Shown here: positions 54,801 to 63,656 of the stretch, piece by piece
Position numbering within the stretch: position 1 is the stretch's first letter
Layout: each line of letters opens with the position of its first letter
Source of the DNA: Zoogloea oryzae
Lineage (GTDB): Bacteria; Pseudomonadota; Gammaproteobacteria; Burkholderiales; Rhodocyclaceae
Length of the DNA stretch: 64,000 nt
Reading direction: 5' to 3'
NCBI RefSeq assembly: GCF_030161255.1
Contig: NZ_BSPX01000003.1
Coordinates: 72,152 to 136,151, forward strand
Notes under the pieces: model-generated
Seen by the model: only the letters and a program-made list of their open reading frames with translations
What the model was told of the DNA's origin: nothing
Databases searched by the model: none
Position numbers and translations under genes: made by a program

Positions 54801-54882
54801 CCAACCCCAACAGAGAGACTTAAGCCACAGGCAGTGATGCCTGGAAGACACTAGTTTTTGCTCGAACTTGCGTCTTCAACTT
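54774..54882 (-). ncRNA. candidate FNR-controlled small RNA
   Basis: About 108 nt between a predicted start near 54882 and the terminator at 54774. No ATG-initiated ORF. Predicted hairpins: GAAGAC/GTCTTC enclosing a loop, then CAGGCA-TCAC-TGCCTG, then a single-stranded CU-rich stretch (GTCTCTCTGTTGGGG) and the terminator, a layout common among Hfq-binding sRNAs. The promoter has an FNR-type palindrome (54918-54931) and CATACT at 54890-54895, 22 bases apart, correct spacing for a class II FNR promoter. No known family recognised; functional analogy with FnrS/AniS is inference. Confidence 0.5.
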
Positions 54883-54889
54883 GGGATTG

Positions 54890-54931
54890 AGTATGCACGA
54901 CACCCCTGAGCACGGAATTGACTTGGGTCAA
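54890..54931 (-). promoter_or_regulatory. class II FNR/ANR-type promoter
   Basis: Perfect palindrome TTGAC-TTGG-GTCAA at 54918-54931, one base per half-site from the FNR consensus TTGAT-N4-ATCAA; centre 54924.5. On the - strand CATACT (54895-54890) follows after 22 bases, putting the site at about -41.5 from a start at 54882/3. It is 32 bp downstream of the ccoS stop, so it cannot drive ccoS itself. Confidence 0.6.
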
Positions 54932-54962
54932 AAACCCTTCAGTTAGCGTGGAGATTTGCGGC

Positions 54963-55151
54963 TCAGTCGCCCGCCTTGGGGCCGCCCTTGTCCGGCGTCG
55001 AGGCGGGAGGATCGTCGTCATCGCTGACGACCCGGTAGCCCGGCCCTTCGAGGTCGTCAAACTGTCCGCTGCGCACCGACCACCAGAAGATAACGCCGAT
55101 CAGGAAGACCAGGACGATGGACAGCGGGATGAGCAGATAAAGACTTTCCAT
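54963..55151 (-). CDS. ccoS: cbb3-type cytochrome oxidase assembly protein CcoS
   Basis: 62 residues: one TM helix (LYLLIPLSIVLVFLIGVIFWWSV) then the conserved SGQFDDLEGPGYRV and an acidic, Pro-rich tail. Required for cofactor insertion into the cbb3 oxidase. Nine bases after ccoI, in the same transcript. Confidence 0.95.
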   Translation of the reverse strand: MESLYLLIPLSIVLVFLIGVIFWWSVRSGQFDDLEGPGYRVVSDDDDPPASTPDKGGPKAGD

Positions 55152-55160
55152 GATCCGATC

Positions 55161-57707
55161 TCAGCGTTGGCGCCCGCGCTGAAGGCGCAGGGCATTGAGG
55201 ACGACGAACAGCGAACTCGCCGACATGCCGATCCCGGCCATCCATGGCGTGACGAGCCCGGACATGGCAAGAGGAACGGCGGTGAAATTGTAGGCGAACG
55301 ACCACCAGAGGTTCTGGCGGATGATCTTGAGCGCCCGACGGGAGAGATCCAGCCCTTCCGCCAGGGACGACAGCCGGCCGGACAGCAGCACAATGTCGGC
55401 CTGATTGCGGGCGAGGTCTGTGCCGCCGCCCATGGCGATGGAAACCTGGGCCTGGGCCAGCACCGGCGCGTCGTTCACGCCGTCGCCGACCATCGCGACG
55501 ATCGCGTTTTCGGTCTGCAGCCCACGCAGCGCGGCGTGCTTGCCTTCGGGGGTCATCCCGCCCCGGGCGTCGGCGACGCCCAGCTCCCGGGCCAGTGCCT
55601 CGACGGTGGCCGGCGTGTCGCCGCTCAGGATCGACAGGTCGATCCCCTTTTCGCGGAGCGAAGCCAGCGCCGCCGGAGAGTCCTCCCGCAGCCCGTCGGA
55701 GAGGGCAAAGCCGGCGATCCAGCCAGCGGCCGAACCCAGCGCAATGACCGTGCGGCCGGAGCGCTCGTCGGCCTGCAGCGCCTCCGGCTCGGGCGAGCCC
55801 ACCAGATCGGCCACGAAAGACGGGCGACCGATGCGGTAGGTGACGCCATCCAGTACGCCGGCCACGCCCTGCCCCGTCGTTGCCGCCACGCTGCCGAAAG
55901 CCGGCACCGCTAGGCCACCACCGCGCCGGCGCAGAGCCTCGGCGATGGCGTGCTCGGAGCCCTGCTCCAGGCCGGCAGCAAGACGCAGCACCTCCATCTC
56001 GTCGCCCTGCCCCAACAGGCGGATCTGCTCGACGCGCATCTCGCCGTAGGTGAGCGTGCCGGTCTTGTCGAAAACAAAGTGATCGGCCCGGGCCAGGGCC
56101 TCGATGGCGTGGCCGCGGGTGACCAGCACCCCCATCCGCGCCAGCGCGTCGGTCGCCACGGTGAGCGCCACCGGCGTGGCCAGCGAGAGCGCGCAGGGGC
56201 AGCTCACCACCAGCACCGAGACAAACACCCACAGGGCGCGATCGGGGTCGTGCCACCACCACCAGCCGGCGGTGACCACCGCGAGCACCAGCAGCGCGAC
56301 GATGAAATAGGCCGCCACCCTGTCGGCCTGCTGGACGACGCGGGGCTTCTCGACCGAGGCGCGCTCCATCAGCTGACGGATCGCCGCGAGGCGGGTGTGC
56401 TCGCCGGTGCGGGTAACGCGCACGCACAGCGGGCTGCCGATGTTCACGCTGCCGCCGGTGACCTGGGCACCGGGCTTCTTGGGCACCGGGCGGCTCTCGC
56501 CGGTGAGAAGCGCCTCGTTGGCCTCGCTCTCGCCTTCGGCCACGATGCCGTCGGCCGGCACGGTCTCGCCCGGCTTCACGCGGATCATGTCGCCCGCCTG
56601 CAGCTGGGACACCGGCACGCGTTCGCCTTCGGGGTCTGGCCAGTTGGCGAGACGCTCGGCAAAGGCCGGCAGCGCCTTGCCCAGTTCCTCCACGCCACGC
56701 ACGGCTTTCTGGCGGGCCAGCATTTCCACGTAGCGGCCACACAGCAGGAAGAACACGAACATCGTCACCGAGTCGAAATACACCTCGCCCTTGCCGGTGA
56801 AGGTGGCCCAGCAGCTCGCCACGAAGGCGGCGCCGACCCCCAGCGCGACCGGCACGTCCATGCCCAGCCGGCGCAGCTTGATGTCACGCCAGGCGTGGCT
56901 GAAGAAAGGCGCGGCGGAATACAGCACCACTGGCGCGGTGAGGATCAGGCTCGCCCAGCGCATCATCGACTCGATGTCGGCGGTCATGTCGCCGTCGGCG
57001 ATGTACACCGGGAAGGCGTACATCATCACCTGCATCATCCCGAAGCCGGCGACGAACAGCCGCCACAGGGCGGCGCGACGCTCGCGCTGGGAAATCTGCT
57101 CCGAGCGGGCCGAGTCATAGGGATAGGCCCGGTAGCCGATGGCCTGGATGGCGGCGAGGATGTCGGAGAGCTTGATCTTGCGCTCGTCCCAGCGCACCCG
57201 GGCGCGGCGGGTGGCGTAGTTGATGTCCACCGCCGTGACGCCGGGCTGGTGGGCCACGTGCTGCTCGTTGAGCCAGATGCACGCCGAGCAGGTAATGCCT
57301 TCGAGGATCAGCGCGGCTTCGCGCTCGTGTTCGCCGATGGGCTTGACGAAGCCCTGCTGGAAATCCGGGTGATCGAAGAGGCCGAGATCCTTCAGCTCGT
57401 CGGGCATCGCCTCGCGGGCCTGCTCGGGCATCGCGTCGCGGCGCCGGTAGTAGTCGATCAGGCCGCTGCTGACGATGGACTGGGCCACTGCCTGACAGCC
57501 CGTGCAGCACATGTGGTGGGGGGTGCCTTCGATATCGACGGCGAGATCGACATCATCGGGAATCGGCAGACCGCAGTGGTAGCAGTCGTGCTCGCGGGTG
57601 GGCACTTGGGACGACGACGACGGGGAAGAAGGCTGGGACAACGAGGGCCTCGCAGAGCGGAACACACGTGGCCCGGGCAGGCCACGGAAAACACGCCCTT
57701 TTATCAC
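55161..57707 (-). CDS. ccoI: copper-exporting P1B-ATPase CcoI/FixI
   Basis: 848 residues if GTG 57707 is the start. An N-terminal CYHCGLPIP and CCTGCQ zinc/metal-finger region, an HMA-like domain with CSACIWLNEQH, eight TM helices with the copper-site motif SCPCALSLATP, phosphorylation DKTGTLTYGE and GDGVNDAPVLAQA. Delivers copper for the CuB site of cbb3 oxidase. The first ~34 residues are Ser/Pro-rich and have no SD; a start near 57605 (GTG, VPTREHDCYHC) is a realistic alternative. Confidence 0.95.
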   Translation of the reverse strand: MIKGRVFRGLPGPRVFRSARPSLSQPSSPSSSSQVPTREHDCYHCGLPIPDDVDLAVDIEGTPHHMCCTGCQAVAQSIVSSGLIDYYRRRDAMPEQAREAMPDELKDLGLFDHPDFQQGFVKPIGEHEREAALILEGITCSACIWLNEQHVAHQPGVTAVDINYATRRARVRWDERKIKLSDILAAIQAIGYRAYPYDSARSEQISQRERRAALWRLFVAGFGMMQVMMYAFPVYIADGDMTADIESMMRWASLILTAPVVLYSAAPFFSHAWRDIKLRRLGMDVPVALGVGAAFVASCWATFTGKGEVYFDSVTMFVFFLLCGRYVEMLARQKAVRGVEELGKALPAFAERLANWPDPEGERVPVSQLQAGDMIRVKPGETVPADGIVAEGESEANEALLTGESRPVPKKPGAQVTGGSVNIGSPLCVRVTRTGEHTRLAAIRQLMERASVEKPRVVQQADRVAAYFIVALLVLAVVTAGWWWWHDPDRALWVFVSVLVVSCPCALSLATPVALTVATDALARMGVLVTRGHAIEALARADHFVFDKTGTLTYGEMRVEQIRLLGQGDEMEVLRLAAGLEQGSEHAIAEALRRRGGGLAVPAFGSVAATTGQGVAGVLDGVTYRIGRPSFVADLVGSPEPEALQADERSGRTVIALGSAAGWIAGFALSDGLREDSPAALASLREKGIDLSILSGDTPATVEALARELGVADARGGMTPEGKHAALRGLQTENAIVAMVGDGVNDAPVLAQAQVSIAMGGGTDLARNQADIVLLSGRLSSLAEGLDLSRRALKIIRQNLWWSFAYNFTAVPLAMSGLVTPWMAGIGMSASSLFVVLNALRLQRGRQR

Positions 57708-57744
57708 AACTGGCCGGCCCGACCAAACCCGGCGCCCTCCCCCG

Positions 57745-57778
57745 CCAAAAGGAAACGCACCCGTCGGGGTGCGTTTCC
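57745..57778 (-). terminator. terminator of the dctPQM operon
   Basis: GGAAACGCACCC/GGGTGCGTTTCC (57751-57762/57767-57778), a 12-bp stem with a 4-base loop, followed on the - strand by TTTT. Separates dctM from ccoI. Confidence 0.85.
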
Positions 57779-57806
57779 AGTGTGGATCAGACTGCCAGGA
57801 CGTGCA

Positions 57807-59090
57807 TCACATCATGCCGAGCATCCGCGGGAACCACAGCGAAAGCCCCGGCCAGTAGGTGACGAGACCCAGGAAGACCAGCATCGACAGCAGCCACGGC
57901 CACACCGCCACGGTGAGCTCGGTGATGCCCATCTTGGTGATACCCGAGGCCACGTACAGGTTGAGGCCCACCGGCGGATGGCACATGCCGACTTCCATGT
58001 TCACCACCATGATGATGCCGAAGTGCACCGGGTCGATGCCCAGCTTCATCGCCACCGGGAACAGGATCGGGGCGAAGATCAGCACGATGGACGACGGCTC
58101 CATGAAGTTGCCGGCCAGGAGCAGCAGCACGTTCACCGCCAGCAGGAAGGCGATCACCCCCAGCCCGTTGCCGAGCATCCAGTCGGCCAGCGCCTGCGGG
58201 ATGTTCTCGTTGGTCATGATGAAGGAGAACAGCACCGCGTTGGTGATGATGTAGAGCAGCATCGCCGACATGTTGGCCGAGTTGAGCAGCACCTTCGGCA
58301 CGTCGGAGAGGGGCATGTCCTTGTAGACGAATACCGCCACGATGAAGGCGTACATGGCGCTCATCGCCGCCGCTTCGGTGGGCGTGAAGATGCCGGTGTA
58401 GATCCCGCCCATCACCACCACGATCAGCAGCAGCCCCCACACCGAATCCCGGAAGGCCTTCATCCGCTCGGCGAAGCTCGCCTTGGGCTGACGCGGGTAG
58501 TCGAACTTGCGGGCCCGATACCAGGTCACGCCACCGAGGGTTGCCGCCAGGGCGAGGCCCGGCACCACGCCGGCCATGAACAGCGCGCCGACCGAGGTGT
58601 TGGTCGCCACCGAGTACATCACCATCACGATGGACGGCGGGATCAGGATGCCCAGCGCACCGGCAGTGGTGATGATCCCGGCCCCGAAGCGGTTCGGAAA
58701 GCCCGCCCGCACCATCGCCGGCAGCAGGATCGAGCCGATCGCCACCACCGTCGCCGGCGACGAACCGGACACCGCCGCGAACAGCGCACAGGCCAGCACG
58801 CCGGCGAGGCCCAGGCCGCCATACCAGTGGCCAACCATCGCCGTGGCGAAGTTGATCATCCGTTTGGCCACGCCCCCGTGGGTGAGGAAGTTGCCCGCCA
58901 GGATGAAGAACGGGATCGCCATGATCTCGAACTTCTCGATGCCGGTGAAGAGCTTGAGCGCCACCGATTCGAGCGGCACCTCGGTCATCGTGAACAGGAA
59001 GGTAAGCACCGTGAGGCCGAGGGAGATCGAGATGGGCATCCCGGTCAGCATCAGCACGGCCAGGATGCCAAAGATGATTGCGGCGTTCAT
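57807..59090 (-). CDS. dctM: TRAP transporter large permease, DctM type
   Basis: 427 residues, about 12 TM helices. MPISISLGLTVLTFLF, AIPFFILAGNFLTHGGVAKRMI, LFAAVSGSSPATVVAIGSILLPAM, TTAGALGILIPPSIVMVMY and GMCHPPVGLNLYVASGI are DctM signatures. Takes up C4-dicarboxylates by sodium or proton symport with DctP and DctQ. Overlaps dctQ by 4 bases. Confidence 0.97.
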   Translation of the reverse strand: MNAAIIFGILAVLMLTGMPISISLGLTVLTFLFTMTEVPLESVALKLFTGIEKFEIMAIPFFILAGNFLTHGGVAKRMINFATAMVGHWYGGLGLAGVLACALFAAVSGSSPATVVAIGSILLPAMVRAGFPNRFGAGIITTAGALGILIPPSIVMVMYSVATNTSVGALFMAGVVPGLALAATLGGVTWYRARKFDYPRQPKASFAERMKAFRDSVWGLLLIVVVMGGIYTGIFTPTEAAAMSAMYAFIVAVFVYKDMPLSDVPKVLLNSANMSAMLLYIITNAVLFSFIMTNENIPQALADWMLGNGLGVIAFLLAVNVLLLLAGNFMEPSSIVLIFAPILFPVAMKLGIDPVHFGIIMVVNMEVGMCHPPVGLNLYVASGITKMGITELTVAVWPWLLSMLVFLGLVTYWPGLSLWFPRMLGMM

Positions 59091-59776
59091 TGCTGGCCTC
59101 CTTTCTTGTCACCGACCTGACGATGCTTGAGATCGTGCATGTGCAGGTTGTCGCCCATGCCGTAGACGTCCACATCCACCGGCAGCACCTCGTCGTCCAG
59201 ACCATCCACATGGCCGTGATCGTGGTGCGGCAACTCGCCGGTACGCACGAAGTTCCAGGCCACCTGCAGGAAGCGGAAGCACATCAGGCTGGAACCCAGG
59301 GGGATTGCGCTATAGACGATCCAGGTGGGCCATTCCAGATCCGGCGTGGTGGGGCCTTCCGGCACATCGCCAAACTCGGCGCCGGTCAGGCTGAGGAAGG
59401 CGTAGTGGGCGCCGTTCTCCCACACAAAGTGCGCCCCCAGGGTTGCGACGACCGAGGTGAACAACGCCCCCGCCATCAGCCCGAAGAGGATGAACTTGCT
59501 CCGGTTGCTGTCGGACAGCCGGTTGATGAGCACATCGACGCCCACGTGGATGCCGGTCCGCACGCCATAAGCCGCGCCGAACTTGGCCATCCACACGAAC
59601 ATGATGATGCACAGCTCCTGGGTCCAGCTCACATTGAGGGACAGGAGCCAGTCCTGAAGGCCGGGAATGCTGAGACCGGCCAGATATCGGTGAACAACCG
59701 CGAAAAAGATGATCGCAGTCGCTCCCCCCATGAGGAGCGTGATGATCCACTCCTCGAGGCGATCGAGAATCTTCAT
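59087..59776 (-). CDS. dctQ: TRAP transporter small permease, DctQ type, with His/Asp-rich tail
   Basis: 229 residues from ATG 59776 with GAGG upstream. Four TM helices; SWTQELCIIMFVWMAKFGAAYGVRTGIHVGVDVLINRL is the conserved core. Longer than most DctQ (about 160-200): the last ~45 residues (after RTGELPHHDHGHVDGLDDEVLP) are rich in His and Asp and may bind metal or be disordered. Bridges DctM to the substrate-binding protein. Confidence 0.93.
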   Translation of the reverse strand: MKILDRLEEWIITLLMGGATAIIFFAVVHRYLAGLSIPGLQDWLLSLNVSWTQELCIIMFVWMAKFGAAYGVRTGIHVGVDVLINRLSDSNRSKFILFGLMAGALFTSVVATLGAHFVWENGAHYAFLSLTGAEFGDVPEGPTTPDLEWPTWIVYSAIPLGSSLMCFRFLQVAWNFVRTGELPHHDHGHVDGLDDEVLPVDVDVYGMGDNLHMHDLKHRQVGDKKGGQQ

Positions 59777-59854
59777 GATTTGACCTCGCTGAAGAACGCA
59801 GCGGGAAAGGGGAAAGCCCCGCGCCGGAACACGCCCGGCCCGGGGCAACGAACA

Positions 59855-60868
59855 TTACAGCTTCGCGGGATCGAAGCCGGTTTCCTTGTAGATGGACTGG
59901 ATCAGCTCCTTGCCGATCCGGCCTTCCATCTTCTGGTGGACGGGCACCAGCGCCTTCTTGAAGGCGAGCTTCTCTTCCTTGGTCGGCACATAGACCTGGG
60001 TCTTGCCGCTCTTCTTGATGGCCTCCAGGGACTTGTCGTTCTCTTCCTGGGCGATCTTGTTGGCGTAGACGGTGGATTCCTTCATGGCCTGCTCGAGCTG
60101 GCCGCGGACATCGGCGGGCAGGCCATCCCAGAACTTCTTGTTGGCGATCACCGCGTAACCCAGATAACCGTGGTCGGTCACGGTCAGGTGCTTCTGCACC
60201 TCGTGCATCTTCTGGGTATACATGTTGGAGTGGGGATTCTCGGTGCCATCCACGACGCCGGTCTGCAGGGCCTGGTACACCTCGGAGAAGGCCATCACCT
60301 GCGGCAGGCCGCCGACCGAGCGGATTTCCTCTTCAAGCACCTTGGACGACTGGATGCGCAGCTTCTTGCCCTTCAGGTCGGCCGGGGTGCGGATCGGGGT
60401 ATTGGCCGAGAAGGACTTGAAGCCGTTGTCCCAGAAAGCCAGACCGACGATGCCCTTGGGCTCGAGCTTCTTCAGGATGCTGGCGCCCACCGGGCCCTGG
60501 GTGATCCGATGCAGTTCGGTGTAATCATCGAAGATGTAGGGCAGGTCGAAGGCCTCGAACTCCTTCACGCCCAGCGGGCCAAACTTGGCGAGCGACGGCG
60601 CCAGCATCTGCACGGCGCCCAGCTGCAGGGCTTCGAGTTCTTCCTTGTCCTTGTAAAGTGCGCTGTTGGCGAAGACCTCAACCTTCACCTTGCCCTTGGT
60701 GAGCTCCTCGGCGCGCTTCTTGAAGAATTCCGAGGCCTTGCCCTTCGGGGTATCGGCAGCCACCACGTGGCTGAACTTGATGACGATCGGGGCCTGGGCG
60801 GCGGCCATGCCGGAGAAAGTGGCAAGGCCCAGGGCGGCGAGACTGAAAATTGCGGTGCGACGCTTCAT
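59855..60868 (-). CDS. dctP: TRAP C4-dicarboxylate-binding protein DctP
   Basis: 337 residues from ATG 60868 with GGAG upstream; longer readings extend through the promoter region. Signal peptide (FSLAALGLATFSGMAAAQA), then the DctP fold: IKFSHVVAADTPKGKASEFFKKRAEELTKGKVKVEVFANSALYKDKEELEAL, and NTPIRTPADLKGKKLRIQSS, the segment holding the carboxylate-binding Arg. Periplasmic receptor. Divergent from the two-component genes. Confidence 0.97.
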   Translation of the reverse strand: MKRRTAIFSLAALGLATFSGMAAAQAPIVIKFSHVVAADTPKGKASEFFKKRAEELTKGKVKVEVFANSALYKDKEELEALQLGAVQMLAPSLAKFGPLGVKEFEAFDLPYIFDDYTELHRITQGPVGASILKKLEPKGIVGLAFWDNGFKSFSANTPIRTPADLKGKKLRIQSSKVLEEEIRSVGGLPQVMAFSEVYQALQTGVVDGTENPHSNMYTQKMHEVQKHLTVTDHGYLGYAVIANKKFWDGLPADVRGQLEQAMKESTVYANKIAQEENDKSLEAIKKSGKTQVYVPTKEEKLAFKKALVPVHQKMEGRIGKELIQSIYKETGFDPAKL

Positions 60869-61038
60869 GATTGTCTCCAATAAAATTTCTTTAATCTCGA
60901 ACAAGCTGCCGTTATGGCAAACCATGTCGCGAGTTTCGGCATGGCGCGCTCCCCCCTCAATTGTGGATAACCGCAGTGTGGAAAATTCGAATGCCCGGAG
61001 CCACTCCAAAAGGTCATAACGCAGCCTGCGCCAACACC
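60869..61038. promoter_or_regulatory. divergent control region of dctP and the sensor kinase gene
   Basis: Leftward for dctP: TTGCCA (- strand, about 60923-60918) with GATTAA 18 bases on. Overlapping it is a partial palindrome TGCC-N5-GGCA, a candidate regulator site. Both calls are weak. No sigma54 -24/-12 element, in keeping with a LuxR-type rather than NtrC-type regulator. Confidence 0.35.
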
Positions 61039-63015
61039 ATGATCGCCAACCCCTTGCCGACCCCGCCTTCCGCCCCGCCGCCCCGCGTGTACTGGAGCCT
61101 CCCCTACGCCGCCGTGGTGCTGTTCATCGCCACCATGGCCGCGCTGCTGTGGCTCACCCACCGCCAGGACGCCGAGGAACAGCGCGCCACGCTCATCAAC
61201 GACGTGCTGTGGATGGAGCAGAACCTCTCCTTCCAGTTCGAGCGCAACAACGCCCAGCTCACCCAGCTCGGGCCGGAACTGCTCGGCGCAAACAGCCGCG
61301 GCGCGGCCACCGAGGCCCGCATCAAGCGCGCCCTCGACCCGGAAAGCGGGATGATCCGCATCCTGTGGCTCGGCCCCGACGGCAAGGTGAAGGACGCCGA
61401 ACCACCCTACACCGACAGCCACCTGGTGGGCGAAGCTGCCGGCAGCTTTCCGTCGGATGCCGCCTTCCGCCTCTCCCGCTCCCTCGGCCGCCCCACCTAC
61501 AGCGACGCCTACGCGGTGATCGGCAACCAGAGCCACTTCGAGGTCCACGTGCCCATCTTTGAAGGCGGACACCACCTGGGCACGGTCGTCGGCGTGTATT
61601 CGGTCAATGAGATCCTCGCCCATCAGGTGCCCTGGTGGTTCTCGGAGCGTTACCGGGTGGCGGTGGTGAACAACCTCGGCGCCGAGATCGCCGCCAAATC
61701 CAAGGTCTCGCCCCTGTCGGGCCTCGCCTACGAGATTCCCTTCGAGCCGCCAGGCCACGGCCTCGATCTGAACATCACCGCCTACAAGTCGGAGGTGCGC
61801 TGGATCTCGCTGCTGCTGATGGGCTCCCTCGGCGTACTCGCCGCTGCCATCGTCTGGAGCCTGTGGCAGCTGCGCCGTCACATGGTCCGCCGCCAGGCCG
61901 CCGAGCAGGCCCTGCGCAGCGAGCACGCCTTCCGCAAGGCGATGGAGGACTCCCTCAACACCGGCATGCGCGCCCGCGACCTGCAGGGCCGCATCACCTA
62001 CGTGAACCCGGCCTTCTGCCGGATGGTCGGCTGGAGCGCCGATGAGCTCGTCGGCCTGATGCCGCCGATGCCCTACTGGGCACCCGAGAGCCTCGAACGC
62101 ACCTACGAGGTCCATCAGATGATCCTCGGCGGCAACGCCCCGCCCCAGGGCGTCGAGATCCGCCTGATGCGCAGGAGCGGCGAGCGCTTCGACGCGCTGC
62201 TCATCGAGGCCCCGCTGATCGACGCCGACGGCCGCCAGATCGGCTGGATGGGCTCGATGGTGGATGTCACCGAGCAGAAACGCACCCAGGAACTCGCCCG
62301 CCAGCAGCAGGAACGCCTGCAGGCCACCGCCCGGCTGGTCACGATGGGCGAGATGGCCTCCACCCTCGCCCACGAGCTAAACCAGCCGCTGGCCGCCATC
62401 TCCAGCTACAACACCGGCTGCCTCAACATGATCGAGCACGGCGCGCTGTCGGACGGCGAGCTGACCGGCATCCTCCAGAAGATCGGCAAGCAGGCCCAGC
62501 GCGCCGGCCAGATCATCCGCCGGGTACACGCCTTCGTGCGGCGCAGCGAACCCAAGCTCGAACCTGCCGACCTCAACGCCATCATCCGCGAGGCCGTGGG
62601 CCTTGTTGAGCCCGACGCCATCCGCCGCGGCGTGGACATCGGCGTGGATCTCGACGAACACCTCCCCGGCGTGCTGGCCGACCCGGTGATGATCGAGCAG
62701 GTGGCCGTCAATCTGATCCGCAACGGCATGGACGCCATGACCGATACCCCGCGCGCCGCGCGCCGTGTCCAGCTTACCACCCGCGAGGCCGACGGCATGC
62801 TGATCTTCAGCGTGGCCGACCGGGGTAAGGGCATCCCGCCCGATGTCGCCGAAAAGCTCTTCGCCCCGTTCTTCACCACCAAGGAAGAAGGCATGGGCAT
62901 GGGCCTCAACATCTGCCGTTCCATCGCCGAGCTGCACCGCGGCCGCCTCACCTTCGAGGCCCATCCGGGCGGTGGTACGATTTTCAACTTCTCGCTCCCG
63001 GTGCACACCCCATGA
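61039..63015 (+). CDS. dctS: C4-dicarboxylate sensor histidine kinase, DctS/DctB-like
   Basis: 658 residues from ATG 61039; an ATG at 60991 would add 16 residues, and neither has a strong SD. Two TM helices (about 22-40 and 250-275) enclose a periplasmic double-PAS sensor, followed by a cytosolic PAS domain (RKAMEDSLNTGMRARDLQGRITYVNPAFCRMVGWS), HisKA with His in STLAHELNQPLAAISSY, and HATPase with NLIRNGMDAM, GKGIPPDVAEKLFAPFFTTKEEGMGMGL. Senses C4-dicarboxylates and controls dctPQM. Confidence 0.9.
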   Translation: MIANPLPTPPSAPPPRVYWSLPYAAVVLFIATMAALLWLTHRQDAEEQRATLINDVLWMEQNLSFQFERNNAQLTQLGPELLGANSRGAATEARIKRALDPESGMIRILWLGPDGKVKDAEPPYTDSHLVGEAAGSFPSDAAFRLSRSLGRPTYSDAYAVIGNQSHFEVHVPIFEGGHHLGTVVGVYSVNEILAHQVPWWFSERYRVAVVNNLGAEIAAKSKVSPLSGLAYEIPFEPPGHGLDLNITAYKSEVRWISLLLMGSLGVLAAAIVWSLWQLRRHMVRRQAAEQALRSEHAFRKAMEDSLNTGMRARDLQGRITYVNPAFCRMVGWSADELVGLMPPMPYWAPESLERTYEVHQMILGGNAPPQGVEIRLMRRSGERFDALLIEAPLIDADGRQIGWMGSMVDVTEQKRTQELARQQQERLQATARLVTMGEMASTLAHELNQPLAAISSYNTGCLNMIEHGALSDGELTGILQKIGKQAQRAGQIIRRVHAFVRRSEPKLEPADLNAIIREAVGLVEPDAIRRGVDIGVDLDEHLPGVLADPVMIEQVAVNLIRNGMDAMTDTPRAARRVQLTTREADGMLIFSVADRGKGIPPDVAEKLFAPFFTTKEEGMGMGLNICRSIAELHRGRLTFEAHPGGGTIFNFSLPVHTP

Positions 63016-63623
63016 GCAATCCCGCCATGCCCCTCGCCCACATCGTCGACGACGACGAAGCCATCCGCGACGCCCTCAGCTGGCTGTTCCGCACCCGCAA
63101 CGTGGCCGCCCGCGCCTGGGCCTCGGCCGAAGACTTCCTGGCCGCCTGGCAGCCCGACTGGCAGGGCTGCATCGTGCTCGACATCCGGATGCGCGAGATG
63201 AGCGGCCTCGAATGCTTCGACGCCCTGCTGGAGCGCGGCAACACCCTGCCGGTGATCTTTCTCACCGGCCACGGCGACGTGCCCATGGCGGTGGGCGCCC
63301 TCAAGAAAGGCGCCTTCGACTTCCTCGAAAAGCCGGTGGACGACAACGCGCTGGTGGATGTGGTGATCCGCGCGCTGGCCACCAACGCCCGCCATCAAGC
63401 CAACCAGGAAACCCAGGCCACCGTCGCCACCCGCCTCGCCCAGCTCACCCCGCGGGAGCACGAAGTGATGCAGCTGGTGCTGGCCGGCAAGTTCAACAAG
63501 GTGATCGCAGACGAGCTGAACATCTCGATGCGCACCGTTGAAGTCCACCGCTCGCGGGTGTTTGAAAAGATGGGCGTACGCTCGGCAGTGGAGCTGGCCC
63601 AGTTGCTGTCGCCCCGGGACTGA
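63012..63623 (+). CDS. dctR: FixJ/NarL-type response regulator, DctR-like
   Basis: 203 residues. Receiver domain with acidic pocket VDDDE (about 13-17), phospho-acceptor Asp in IVLDIRMREMSG (about 57) and Lys in FLEKPVDD; a LuxR-type HTH (LTPREHEVMQLVLAGKFNKVIADELNISMRTVEVHRSRVFEKMGVRSAVEL) at the C-terminus. Start overlaps the kinase stop (ATGA 63012-63015). The pair plus dctPQM matches the Rhodobacter-type DctSR arrangement. Confidence 0.93.
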   Translation: MSNPAMPLAHIVDDDEAIRDALSWLFRTRNVAARAWASAEDFLAAWQPDWQGCIVLDIRMREMSGLECFDALLERGNTLPVIFLTGHGDVPMAVGALKKGAFDFLEKPVDDNALVDVVIRALATNARHQANQETQATVATRLAQLTPREHEVMQLVLAGKFNKVIADELNISMRTVEVHRSRVFEKMGVRSAVELAQLLSPRD

Positions 63624-63656
63624 GCCGCCGCCGCGGGCGGCACGTCAATCCCGGAT

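Noticed and set aside
55950..59120. Long + strand reading frame (1056 codons) opposite ccoI and dctM
   Set aside because: Rich in His, Gln, Arg and Gly without motifs; a mirror of ccoI and dctM coding sequence, which have full family signatures.
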